The notes under the pieces are model-generated. The model was not told the origin of the DNA and did not search any database. It saw only the letters and a program-made list of their open reading frames with translations. The position numbers were made by a program, and so were the translations under genes. From the NCBI GenBank assembly GCA_009741485.1, contig CM019219.1, positions 29,707,064 through 29,771,063 of the forward strand: a stretch of DNA of 64,000 nt, given 5' to 3'. Shown one piece after another: positions 1 to 56,428 of this stretch (position 1 is its first letter; each line of letters begins with the position of its first letter). Origin of the DNA: Malurus cyaneus samueli (taxonomy: Eukaryota > Chordata > Aves > Passeriformes > Maluridae).

Positions 1-3000
1 CACCGAGGGGCAGAGGCCGTCTTGGTAGTTAAATCACTGGGACATTTGCCTTGGGATGTGGGAAACTGCAGTTCAAGTCTCTGCACCAGTGTGCACTGTG
101 AGTGGAGCAGTTCACACTGGAGAGAATGCACCTGCAAAATCTTTCTCAAGGGCAATTTCATTAAAATGGTGTGTTCTTACAGCAGGTAGAATTTGCTGTC
201 AGCTGCAGAGATCTCAGGACACCTCCTGTTTTCACTGCTCTGTCCTGTGCTTACCCGGGTTGGCAGAGTTCATTCTGGTTTTAAGGTAGGCAAGCAGAAA
301 GAAGAGTCCTGTAGCAATGAGGGGATATAGTATATCATAGGGAAGTCAGCTTAAACAGTTTGGCTCAGAATTAATTTGAAAACCTCTTTCTGTCTCAACT
401 CCTAAATATTCTTAAAAAAAAGAGTGAGGGAAGGGACAGCTCTAATGTGACTTAAGGTAGATGTTGAAACGGTAAAGGTGGCAGAGATTTCTAGTGACTT
501 TTTACAGCAAAAGACTAGTGACATTGGCCTTTTCTGTATTTAGTCAGTGGGACTGAAGGAAAGTTCATGGGAGAGAATTTGTGGAGTTGAGGTAGGAAGT
601 GATCTAAAAGCCATGTTTAAAAAAGGTTTTTGACAGGGTCAGTGAAAGGAAGCACCCCAGCTTTTCTGTCAACCTTTGTTTTCCAGGCTAAACATACTTC
701 TTTTCTTGTTGCTCGGCCTGACCTTCTCCTTGCAGATTAGCTTTGCCCCTTCACCTTTGTCCTCTCCGGGCATTCGTTTTACTTTCTTTATGAGAGATTG
801 CTTGTTTTTATTCTTTTCTTTGGTAGCTTTTATTTTGGTGTGCTTTTATTTCATTAGACTGGTTGCATTCTGTATGAGCCATTCGGAGATGCACCAGAGG
901 CCTCCTTCATTTGTCATTAAATTTTATATGAAATTTCAGGGTGCTGCTTGGAGGAAATGAAGTATTCCTGACATTTAAGAACATGTCAGGTGTTTTCTTA
1001 CACCTGTATTTGAATGAACCTGGTGTCTCCTCAGATATTCCTAGAAAGAAGCCTTGCCTCATTTCCTCATTGTCTCATCTCTAGAAACTGTGCTTTGAGA
1101 AAATGAGAGGAAAGTATTTCTGCATTGTTATATGAGCTCTTTAAAGATGTTGAGATACAGGGGAAGGTGTTGGGGTGGGGAATGTTAGTTTAGTTGATAA
1201 GATTGTAGGGTATCCCATTGTGTTTTCACAGACTGGTAGCACTGGAACTTCTGAGATAGGAATGTGTTTCAAATAGAAGGCAGCTTCTTGGGAAAACCCA
1301 AAACTGTAGGTCTCTGTCCATGGTATAGAAAGTGAACATAAATAACCAAGCAAAATGAGGTTGGCTTCAGTGTGTTCCTTGTTCAGAAGAGTCACGCTTC
1401 TTTCTCTCATGTTGGTGGAATGTAAGCATTTTTTGGAGGTGATTCACTGGGAGGAGGGTGTAGGGGATAGACTTGCTCTGAGGAAGGATAGCTTAAATGT
1501 TGGTGTTTTGCCTTAAAGGGACTTATCTCTTCCCATTCTAATGGGAAATGCAAAAGTGATAAGAGTCTCTGTGAAGTCAGTGAGAGCTGTATGCATTAAA
1601 TGGCTGTATGGCCAGGATGGGGATTGGCAGTCCATACATGCTGCTTATGAAAGAAACAAAATGTTGGTTTTCGTTGAGAACTTAGATGGATTTACAGTTA
1701 CAGGGAGTAAAATCTGCACCCGTGCCCATGTGTGCACAAGCCCTCAGCCCTTGGAGAGTATCAGTTGTGTGTTTGGAACTGGCATTAGTTAAGTTACTGT
1801 TATTTACATTAATTCACACATAATGCAGATAAAGATTTGAAAACTACATTGGACTTGAAAAATATAATTCAAAAATTACATAAACGTTCAGTGATATTGT
1901 ATTTTTCTGAATGTAATGGGTTTTGCAGGGATGTGACATCATGGAAGTCTGGATAAGGCATTGTGGGCTCTGGTTCCCAGCCCATGTGTGTAGCAATATT
2001 GTTGTGTGTAATGCCCCTCTTCCTGAGGGACTCATGCCTGTTTGGTTTAAAGCTGGTAAAGAGGAATCCTAAAACATGTAAGGGAAAACATTTTTTTTTC
2101 TCATTTAGTTTTTTTGAAAGAGCAGCCCAGCAAATAAAATGTAACCAAGCTTTCAAAAGAAGAGGAGAAAGGCTTTTTCTTGGGTTGCTGTCCCTCTCAG
2201 AATGAATAATGCAGGAATACTTCACAGTGAAGAGTTTGAGGCGCTTATACATGAGTGTGGTGCTTCCACATTTTTGTCTTGTCTTTAAAGACTGCTATTT
2301 TCTGAAATAGTATAGCAGTTACTGAGGGCTATTTCACAGCTATTTTTTTCCAAAAAGCAGATTTAATTCCACAAGCGGTCTGCTTTGCTGCCATTGCATT
2401 GCATACTGCCAGAGATGTCTTGATGTGTTGCAGTGTGGGACAAGAACTTTGTAAGCTTCAAAACTAACATGTGGATAGGAAAAGTCACTCATGGTTTATT
2501 TTCTTTTTTCCATGGAAAAAGAAGATTCCCGCTTTGGCCAGGCGTTCCTCTTGCCCCAAAGGCCATAAACTTATGGGGCTGCTGCTGAATGTCAGTGTGG
2601 GGAGCTCTCATCTCCAAAGGCTGCTTTCTGCAGGCAAGGCAAGGCAAGGTGCCTACATTTTAGGGTCCTATCTAGGCAGGGAGCCCTCTTGGGCTGAAAG
2701 CATTTGCTGGGGAGAGCTTTAATTCCTATCAGAATTAAATAGCGAGGTATAGTGGGACCTGTAGGAAAAAACTGACCAAAAAAATGAGGCCACTGAGTGT
2801 AAGTTCACTTGGGTTACCCAAGGTGTCTGGAGATGTCTTATTTAAAGGCTATAATCCGAGTAACATAAAATATTAAATTACAATAAGGGCCTCTTTGTCT
2901 GTGGGTTTTTAACACACTGCTGAAAATCCCAGATGTATTAAAAAAGGATGCTGCAATTCAAGTTGGTTGGGAACTTTCTAGTAAGCCATTCTTTGAATGG

Positions 3001-4649
3001 AAAATGCTGATTTAACAAGAATCTTTCACAGATGCTATCTGTCTTAATGCAGCTATTTTTGGGGTAAGTTTCTCAAGGCTTAAAATTAAATTTCTGTTTA
3101 AAACTTAAAAAGGAGGTAAGAATTATTAGGACAGGTTGTTGGTAAGGGCTTATTGCCTGATGCAGACCAGGGGCTTGAACTTTGGTCTCCCACATCCCAT
3201 CTGTCTCCTCTTGAATTTTTGAAAGGTTTGCTCTGCTTTGGAACACAACCAAGTGTCGAAATCTCAAAAAAATTAAAGCAAAATGGAATTCTTGTTTTCC
3301 AGCCAGGCCTAGCTATAATCAAGAAATTTAGACTTTTGTGGTATTTATTTTACAGTAGACTCCAGAAGTATTTAAGCCAGTTAGATTTTAAAATGAGTGC
3401 ACATAAAAACATTCCCAAGTATGATACTTGAGACTTTGGTTAGGGGATAGCACACAGCTAGTGGAGTTTGGTTACACGTGTGATGAGCAGAGCTGTGTGT
3501 GAGTTGGAGTTGGGCAGTTCACTCATATTTTACACACACAGACACACTCTGTGGGAGTATGAAATAATTACAACTCACAGTACTTTGCCATTCTCTGTGA
3601 TCCTGGGCGTGGACTATAATGCAGCCTAAATTACAGTGAGATGGATTAGTTTGTGCTCTAGTTATTTTCAGAGGCTGTATTTAACAAGCTGCCTCTTCAC
3701 TGCTCCTTATTTTCTGTGCTGGTTCTTGAAGCTTTTATGGGGAAATTATTTTAAGAAATTTCTTTTCTTCCTTGTGTCATGAGACCCATTCTACTATGAG
3801 GGGAAAGTGCCTGAGTAACAGGGAAACCTGAAACTACTGTCCAGTGCATGCACCAGTCTGGATGATTCAGAATATGGGGTCTTAGATTTCTAGGCAAACA
3901 AAATACCTTTTTTTTTCTGTACTGTAAAGCATCTTAAGTAGCCAATACTATGAAGAAGAATCAGATCACTCAGTGTATGTACCTCTTATTTTTATTATGC
4001 ATAAAGAGCCTTGCCAGATTCAGGGTATTTGGGGAAAAGATTATAAATCAGTATTTTTATTTTACCTTATCCTAAATCCTGTTTAATGCATCATTCTGGC
4101 TTAGATACAAGGTAGCATCAGACAACAAAACATGGGCAACAGCTTTCTCTCATTTAATTGAGGTGCTGCAGAATGAGTTGTGTGTCCATGGCGGAGCATT
4201 TTTGCTATTTAACTGATTCACCAATAAGTGGACAGGAATTACAATTTAGCACTAGGTAAGCAGACAGTTTCAGATTGCAGTCTGTGATGAAAAGATGTTC
4301 ATATTGGCTTTTATCTATAGTGCACAAATCCATGGCCAGCAGTCTGGTTTAGATGTCAAATGCAAAATTTTTCAGTGAATGCTTCGGTGAATGCAGTGTT
4401 AGATACGTTGTTATTTGTTTGTTGTCCCTAGTTAGAAAATGTCTGTGTGATCCATGAGGGCTCGGTGTGACCACTGGTAGAGCTGGGACCCCTCCGTCCT
4501 CCTTCCGTCCGGATGAACGTTTTAAGCAGGTGGAGTTGTGGGAAAATTGCACTTGATGTTTCTATGGTGGCTAGTTCCCATTGCAGTCGGTTTGCAGCAG
4601 ATTTGTTGTGTTGGGTGCTGTAGGAATAGATGAAGACACAGGAGTATCT
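1..4649. other. TET1 intron 2, 3' part (no coding feature seen)
   Basis: AT-rich sequence with stops in all frames. I looked for the CXXC zinc-finger exon, which should encode a run of CxxCxxC motifs next to a basic stretch, and did not find it, so intron 2 starts upstream of the window. Only short simple patches are visible, such as a GGCAA-type pentamer repeat near 2634-2650 and a TG/CA-rich stretch near 3480-3550. The short open frames here look like chance. Confidence 0.7.
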
Positions 4650-5370
4650 TTCCCCGGGACCGTGGTGGGAGGGCAGGGTCCGCTGGGCTCCTGGCCCCAG
4701 GCTGAGATTTTGGAGGGGGCCGGTGCAGCGTGGCGTTCCCTCGCCTTAGGACAGCAGGCGAAGGCAGAAGGCAGGCCCTTTGGCTGCCGCCTCCCCCAGG
4801 TGAGCGGCCATTTCCACTCCTTGCAGGACGATCTGGGTGCGGAGCCCCACGACGGCCGCTGGTGCCCGACCGTGCATCCCCAGTCCGCTCACGGAGAGGG
4901 TCAGGGCTCCGCCGCCCGGTGCACGGCGCTGTGCGCACGCGTGCGGGTGCACGGGGGCCGTGTCTCGCCTGACCCCGCTCTCCCGCGCCTCCGCCGGCCC
5001 GGTGCCGGTGCCGTGCCGGTGTCCGGGCGGGTGTCCCGCACCGCCCGGCCGTGCCGGTTGCCGCGGGTGCGCGGCTCCCGCGGGCGCGGGCCGGTCCGTG
5101 CCGGCTCTTGCGGGCGGCCGCGCGGGAGCGCCTTTGTTTCGGGCGCGAAGGCCCGCGGGGGGGCGCGCGGGCGCGGCGTTCCCGCCCGGGCCGCACGCCT
5201 GCGCGCGCCCGCGCGGCCCGCTGCGGCAGGAAGCAAGAATGGCGGGGCAGGGCCGCCCGCTGCGTGAGGGGGAACGCGGGGCTCCCGCGATGTGAGGGGC
5301 GGCCGCGGGGGCGGCGGACGGGCCGCCGGGAGCCGCCGCCGGCCCGGGGAAGTGCCGCCTGTAAAGCACT
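4650..5370. promoter_or_regulatory. TET1: Intragenic CpG island, candidate promoter of short TET1
   Basis: This is the only strongly GC- and CpG-dense block in the window, densest at about 4880-5350, and it ends about 100 nt before exon 3. Visible motifs are Sp/KLF-type GC boxes at 5296-5302 (GGGGCGG) and 5307-5314 (GGGGGCGG), a YY1-like ATGGCGG at 5239-5245, and an NRF1-like TGCGCACGCG near 4932. There is no TATA box. In mammals a short TET1 lacking the CXXC domain is made from a promoter between the CXXC exon and exon 4. The island's position relative to exon 3 fits that role; promoter function here is inferred. Confidence 0.75.
4797..4804 (+). other. TET1: Consensus splice donor within CpG island
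   Basis: CCCAG|GTGAGC, with the GT at 4800-4801, is a near-perfect 5' splice site at the upstream side of the island. It could end an alternative first exon starting near 4650 and join it to exon 3 (5471) or exon 4 (19364). No transcript evidence is available here. Confidence 0.4.
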
Positions 5371-5470
5371 CGGGGTATTGCAGAAATATCGCTGTTCCTT
5401 AATAAAAATCGGAGCTATCTGCCTGCCTTTGTGACCACAATTTATATTCTGCAATTTGATGTTTTTTTAG

Positions 5471-50330
<44,860 letters not shown>

Positions 50331-50495
50331 GTGTCAGTGTGGTGTGCCCCTCCTGGTGCAGCGTATTTCTTTACGGTGCTGTTAAAGAACAAGTCTCGCG
50401 TCGTTTACTATTTGCTCATCTCAACCATTTTAAGGCTGAGGTAAAAACAAAAAAAAGGGGGGGATTTCTTCTTAAACTGTGACTTTACCATTTGG

Positions 50496-53337
50496 TGGTG
50501 CTCAAGCACATTTTAAGCAAAAAAAGAAAAAGTTGTATAGTTTTAATACATTCTAAAAAAGATTTTCTTTAGGTTATTAACCTTGATTGAATCATTCAGT
50601 TTATTACCTTTAGGAATTTATATTTTGGTGCTTTAAATCGTCTGTTTACTACAAGAATCATTTATAGGGATTTTAACAGGTTCACATTTTATGGTGTTAA
50701 ATCAAGTTATACAGTTATAGCTCTACACAGCTCTTGGTGCTTAACCACATCAAACAGTTTAAAATAAATAAGCTGAATTATTACTTCATGGTGCCATTGC
50801 TTTAACAACTTCCAACCATTGCTATATAGTCCAAATCACAGATAAATCTTTTAGAAAACCAATTAATTTTGTTCTTTAGATTTGTCATTATGTATAGAAT
50901 GAAGTTATTGGTAATGATGGCTGGAAGTTGTTTTTAAGCTGTAAATATATATTTTAAAAGCACTTTCTATTTTTAAAATTAACTTGAAATAGTATAGTAT
51001 AAGGATCATATTGTCTAAGGTTTGTGCATACTCTACAGAAGAAATGATTTTATTCTTGCTGTGTAGAGTTCCATAGTGCTACAGCTACAGGATGTATGCT
51101 GATAGCATATGTGGTTTTTCTTAACTTGCCCTTTTTCATTGAAGATTTTATGTTGCATATAAACAACAGTTACCAATTACAGAACCTTTTTATTCTTTTT
51201 CAAGAGAGTGTACAAACATGAAATGAGGAGATGTCTGGTCAATACATGTGTTGCTATTGGGAGTTACAAATGTTACTTGGTTTTTTAAAGGCAGCATTTG
51301 TTATGGTTTCTTTGAGTGATAAGTGCATCAGTCTCATTTGTTTGCAGCATTCTAAGTTAATATGGCAACCAAATGTTCCTAATGCCTCAGGGGTATGATT
51401 GTTTTGGGATAAAAAAGTACCCCCTAGAGTTGCCTTACTCTATTCTGATAAAAAAAAAAATAATTTGGGAAAAATACAAAGGAAGTGTTGGAAAACTACC
51501 AAATTTCTACTACTGATCAGCAATTTTTTTAAGAATAACCTATCTGGAATATTCGCCAACTTTGAGTTCAGTTTTTTTACAAAAATGTTTTGTAAATTTT
51601 TAGAGCAATTTATAAATTTCACATGGAAAAGGTTGTATCCTTCCTTAAAATTTATATTCTTCATTTCTGTTGAGAAAGTGACATATGATGAAACAAGTAT
51701 TTGCTAAACCAGAGGAAAAACAGACACTCCATTTCTTTTAAATACTGTAGCATCCCACTCTTCTTTCTGATTCTCCTCTCCTATGTATTTCTTGTTTAAA
51801 CTTATTTATTTAAACAAATTACCAAATGACATTAGCTAAGGACTGACCTTGTCCTGCAACTTCTTCCATGCGAGCCCATCGGAGCCAGGAGGAGCGGTGA
51901 TGCCAGGACTCCCCTGGGGTCTGAACACTGCAGGATCAGGCCCACAAAGCTGTCCCTTCCTTCTGCCTTGGTGCCCACCCCAGCTGGGGAACCTGTAGGC
52001 AGAAGGAAGTAACTTTTCCAGTGCGAAAACATACTAATAATATACTTGATAATATTATACTGTAGTGGTGCTGTATAGAGGAATATGAACTATCTAGATC
52101 TGCTTTTATTTAAAACTCAGATAAGGTGCTTTCTCCTTGAAAAGCTCAAGTGCAAGAACTCTATTTACAGTTTCGGTACGAAAAGTACATCAATGGTGTT
52201 TTGAATACATAGTGCCAGTCAGGACCTTGGTGCTACCATTCCTTTGGTGCGGCTGTAGATCCATGAGACTGTTCTCCTGGAACCATGTGCAGTGTTTGTA
52301 GGAGCCAGGTCTGAAGTAGCAATCACTATGTAATGATCTTGGGTTCAATTCTACAGACTCCTGTTCAAATTAACAAAGCTATTGATGGCAGAGGATGGAG
52401 GAATTGAACCAGTTCCTTGTATCTTACCTATTTTAAGTAAAACTTGTAAAAACCGGGTATGCTGCAAATTTTAGTTGAAAGCTTAATATTAGTTCAAATA
52501 GAGAGGATATGAAGGGATTGTAAATAATGGTAAAACAGAACCAATATTATGCCATTGTTTTGTACCAGCAGTTTTATGCTTATTGACTATGTAATATACA
52601 GTATACATCAAATCATTATGGTATTTTGTGTGCCTTAGATTTCCATTTTAAAACTTGTATATTTTTGGTGAGCTGAAGATTAGTAGGAGTTGCAGCTGTC
52701 CATACAGTCAGTAGTACTGTACATTCCCTAGATGTTCCAGTCATGTATTTGTCCCACACCATGTACAGATTCATTTATTGGTTTCATTGATAGTCCTGAC
52801 AGCTTCAGTCACTGTAATGCTGTAATTGAGCACTCCCATGTGATAAACATTCTACACAAAATTAATAAGTTACAGAGCCATCTCTTTACCTTTTAAAATG
52901 TTCATACCATTAAAGTGGATAATTTTTACTTGGATCTTCTACAAATGCCCATATTTAACTTATCGGAAACTTCAGATAAAAATGTTCCATTGAAAAACCA
53001 GCAGCTTCCCTCTAAGAATTGAGGCACTGAAAGGTGGATCTGAAAGGATCCCTTCAAACGGGTAGCCCAGGTCTAGGTCTACCTTTTTTTGAAATGGCAA
53101 TTCTAACAATGAAACGTGTATCTTAACATAACTAATGCTATTAACTGATAGGTGCTAAACTCACAGTTACTACTTCATTAATACTACTTACATGAGAGGA
53201 ATATATCATCTATACAATAACATATCACCCACGGTGCTCCTTCCCTGTCTATCACTGCTTTTTCAACATCTCCTACCAGGCAGGTTAGCCACTTCCTGCT
53301 GGACATGTAGCAGGTTGTGATTTGAGAAACTGGTGCT
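50496..53337 (+). promoter_or_regulatory. TET1: Cluster of six miR-29 seed matches
   Basis: TGGTGCT, complementary to miR-29 nucleotides 2-8, occurs at 50496-50502, 50626-50632, 50735-50741, 52066-52072, 52228-52234 and 53331-53337. The copy at 52228 is followed by A, making it an 8-mer site. About 0.2 would be expected by chance in 2.8 kb. miR-29 is an established repressor of mammalian TET1, TET2 and TET3. Confidence 0.7.
52909..52914 (+). terminator. TET1: Candidate poly(A) signal ATTAAA
   Basis: ATTAAA about 2.6 kb after the stop, followed by a T-rich stretch (AATTTTTACTT). Cleavage near 52930 would give a UTR close to the human length and leave out the last miR-29 site. Position alone cannot confirm its use. 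Confidence 0.3.
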
Positions 53338-55249
53338 TTCTATTGTTGTACTGCAGTATAGAAAATGCAACTATTTACTGGTTTTAAAACTCTGTGCTAT
53401 TTCTTGTAACACTTCAGAATATTTATCAGTCTTGTACACAAACTGCATGGTTTTCAGTAAGGTTATCATTTTATAACAGTAATTATCTCTTAAAATCTTC
53501 AACTCTGTGGGTCTGTTCTTTCCTTTGCTGCCCACATAACCACTTGTAATTTGCTCTTATGTCTTAACTAATTCCTACTGGGATAGCCAGACCAGGAGTT
53601 AGGTCTAAAATTAAGGTAGCTAGCTAGCTAGGTCACACCTGCATGTTTTACTTGTTTTCCATCAGCTAGCACAATGTTCTGGGTGGAAAACCAGCACGTG
53701 GATTCCTGTGTGGGCTGGTAGTGGGGTGTGCTTGTCTTTGGATCATTTTTTGCAGTGTGCTAGCAAAAACTGTCGTGATCCAATATAGGACACCTCTGAC
53801 TTCCCAGAAGAAATGTGTCTCGTCCCTTCGTCTACTGAATCCGGTATCACGACTCCACCTCCCCTGTGGAGGGGAAAAGCAGTGCTTATTGCAGGAGCCA
53901 GTTCTGTTTGAGTTCCTGTGGCAGTCAGTGCAGTTGTGTCCAATTACACAGTGAATTTACTGATTTTTCACATACTATTGTATTGCAGGAAATAGAAAGG
54001 AATATTTCTGTAAATACTTCAGTCACAAGATCCAAGAAGCTTTATAACGACTTAACAAATACTTGAAACTTCCAACCTGTAACAGTTGTATTCAGATTTT
54101 TTTAAGGAGTTTCTAAGCTAACTTAAGAATCTTAACTGCTGGTTAACATCCTTGTCTTACCTATGACAGTGCTTCTCTAGAGTAGAACAGGAAATAACTA
54201 TAATATCTTGAGCAACATTTTATGTTAAGCATGGGTAAATGACAACTTGTCTAGTACTTAAGATTCTTCATAACACATAACTGGAGTTTTTTAAAGACCT
54301 TTTTCATTTCATTGAAGCATTAACTAAATTCGGTGGGTTAGATTTGGGTCCTGTTCACACTGCTGCAGCCCTGCTGACTGCCAGGTGCTCATTCATTGAG
54401 TTTTCCTGCCATTTCCATATTTAACTGGATGGAAATGGACAACAGTTGAGCAAATTCTGTACCAACTCAGAGGTCAGTCTCGCTCTTACACTTCCCATGC
54501 AACTTCTCTCATGCTGAAATTAACTCAATTTATCAAGCAATCATCAGCTTTGTAATCCATTGATATATGTAGTGGTTTTTTTTTTTTCCATAGAAATACT
54601 CTAATTTCTAGGTTATCAGAAGGAAATAGCTATGCCCTCAGACATATGAAAAGCTCAGTTGCATGGCCACTTTCATGCTTTGTGTATGTTAACAGCAGTT
54701 ACATTCAAGCAGTGTGGGACAAACTCTTTCAGTCTTGTAATCACTAAAATTTAGATCAGGGTCCCTGTGACCTCTACTCCATAAAATTGTGTTTCATTTC
54801 TTGTGTGAAAGCTGTCTGCCAATACGTGACCTGTGATGATCTGATCTTAAATAACAATTAAAGATGAGGAACAGTCCAATCATATTTGGGAATTCTGGCT
54901 TTATTTTATCAGATGTTGATCTGACCTGCAGGAGGAAGTGTGGAAGGAATATCTTCCCATTGACTATTGTGACACCATGGTACTGCACTGCAATGTCTGT
55001 GTCACAGCACTGTTCTAACCAGTAAGATGTTTGTGGGTATTGTGTACAAATTCACCCCTTTCCACAGTTCCTCCACAGACAGCAATCTCTCCTTTGGTCT
55101 CTGCCTGCATATACTGGTTTAAAAAAAAGCCCAGGAGAGAGAGAGATCACTCTTTCTTAGTCTGCCTAGACAAACAAGGTAGCAAGCACTGCTGCCATCA
55201 CCAGCCTGCTGCCCCTTCCCACCATCAAGACAGAGAATACAGAAAGCTA

Positions 55250-55310
55250 ATGGGATGCTGGCTCGCCTTGATGGCTTTTAAGGTCTTTTCCAGCCTTAAT
55301 GATTCTCTGC
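55250..55310 (+). mobile_element. Short CR1 3'-tail fragment
   Basis: TTTAAGGTCTTTTCCAGCC followed by TTAATGATTCT closely matches the 3' end of CR1 elements. Only the last few tens of bases are recognisable. Confidence 0.6.
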
Positions 55311-56243
55311 ACAGCATAAGTAAGTCACAGGCAAAATTGTGAAGGTGCAATTGGTTTTTGAGTGAACCTACTATATGCATGTAGTTGCCAGGGTAATCCT
55401 TTAAACGAACACTTCTTTTGGACCATCTGACTTTCAACTCAGCAGCATATTTTATTTAGTCTGTGACACTTTTACCCTTGAATCTATAACAGTGACCAGT
55501 GTCAAGTCCTGAGGATGTGGCTAATTACTGAAACAGTTCAGGAAGTGGTTTCAGTCTCTTCTGGGATTACCTGATGTTCAGTCATTCTTCATAAGGTGTC
55601 TACATGCAGCTTGCTACAAAATTATAGGGGAAAGGGTTTTACATTTGAGGTTTCCCAAAAGACTAAGGATTTCTAAAAGGAGAGCTTGATCAGGCACCAG
55701 GATATGTATGGATTACTTCTTCTAAGGAGTGGTTGAAAATCTGCTGTGTTACTTCCTTGTTAAAACATTTTTGGTTCTTTCAGAGAATAGGCAAAACTTT
55801 AATACTGTCACATACTTGACTGAATTATGAAGACTTAGTTCTACATGATGCTGTGTTGTCTCCCTGCAGAACACTTAATTTGGCTAGTGTTGGTTAGTAG
55901 GTATCACTTCCTACTCAGTACAGGTGACACTCCAGCCACCTTGCTCACTCCATGGTCTTTCTGGATCATCTGCTGTGGTTAGCTATGGTCACAGTTAGTG
56001 CTGGCTCTAACTTTCTAGCTGTCATCTGCTGCTGGATGCTTTCAATGCTTGTAACTGCTCCAAAGGTTCTTCCCTTTGCAGATCTGCTTCAGCATTCAGC
56101 CTAAGCAGCACAGCTGTCAGCCTGCCCTTGAGTCTCCCTGCACACTGTCCTGCTTTGTAAGGAAATCAGCCATCTTCATCTCATGAATGTCACATGAAGC
56201 TATTTTGCTTGGGACTCTCCCTCTAAAATCCACTTCTTTCAGT

Positions 56244-56428
56244 CACCTGGAACAGGCTGCCCAGAGGGCTTATGGATGTGCCCCATCCCTGAAGTGTCCC
56301 AGGCCAGGTTGGATGGGGCTTGAAGCAACCTGGTCTAGTGGAAGGTGCCCCTCTCCATGGCAAGGGCTTGGAAGAAGGTGAACTTTAAGGTCCCTTGCAG
56401 CCCACACCAGTCTGTGATTCCATGATCA
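56244..56428 (+). mobile_element. CR1 LINE 3'-end fragment
   Basis: CACCTGGAACAGGCTGCCCA, GGCCAGGTTGGATGGGGCTT, CAACCTGGTCTAGTGGAAGG and AAGGTCCCTTGCAGCCC appear in CR1 order and end in GTGATTCCATGATCAT, a decayed version of the CR1 terminal octamer repeat. It is 5'-truncated and non-autonomous. Confidence 0.92.

Larger units (their letters stand above)
50331..53400 (+). other. TET1: TET1 3' UTR (end uncertain)
   Basis: The stop codon is followed by AT-rich, non-coding sequence with an early AATAAA (50763-50768) and an ATTAAA (52909-52914). Human TET1 has a 3' UTR of roughly 3 kb as I recall, so an end near 53-54 kb is plausible, but no site is decisive and a distal AATAAA lies at 59735. Six miR-29 seed matches lie in this stretch, and a miR-26-type TACTTGA lies at 52043-52049. 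Confidence 0.6.

Noticed and set aside
676..960. 94-codon open frame with hydrophobic, membrane-like translation
   Set aside because: The sequence is T-rich, which gives Phe/Leu-rich chance translations. No signal of a real gene, and it lies in TET1 intron 2.
5236..5295. ATG in a YY1/TISU-like context (CAAGAATGGCGGGG) opening a small frame
   Set aside because: The frame ends at TGA 5293-5295, is not in frame with exon 3, and the motif has one extra base compared with the TISU consensus.
4522..5454. 310-codon open frame on the - strand, plus several overlapping frames on both strands
   Set aside because: They all coincide with the CpG island, where GC-rich sequence lacks stop codons. The products are Arg/Pro/Ala/Gly-rich with no domain.
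1..5470. Search for the TET1 CXXC zinc-finger exon
   Set aside because: No CxxCxxC-type coding stretch found in any frame; it is taken to lie upstream of the window rather than lost.
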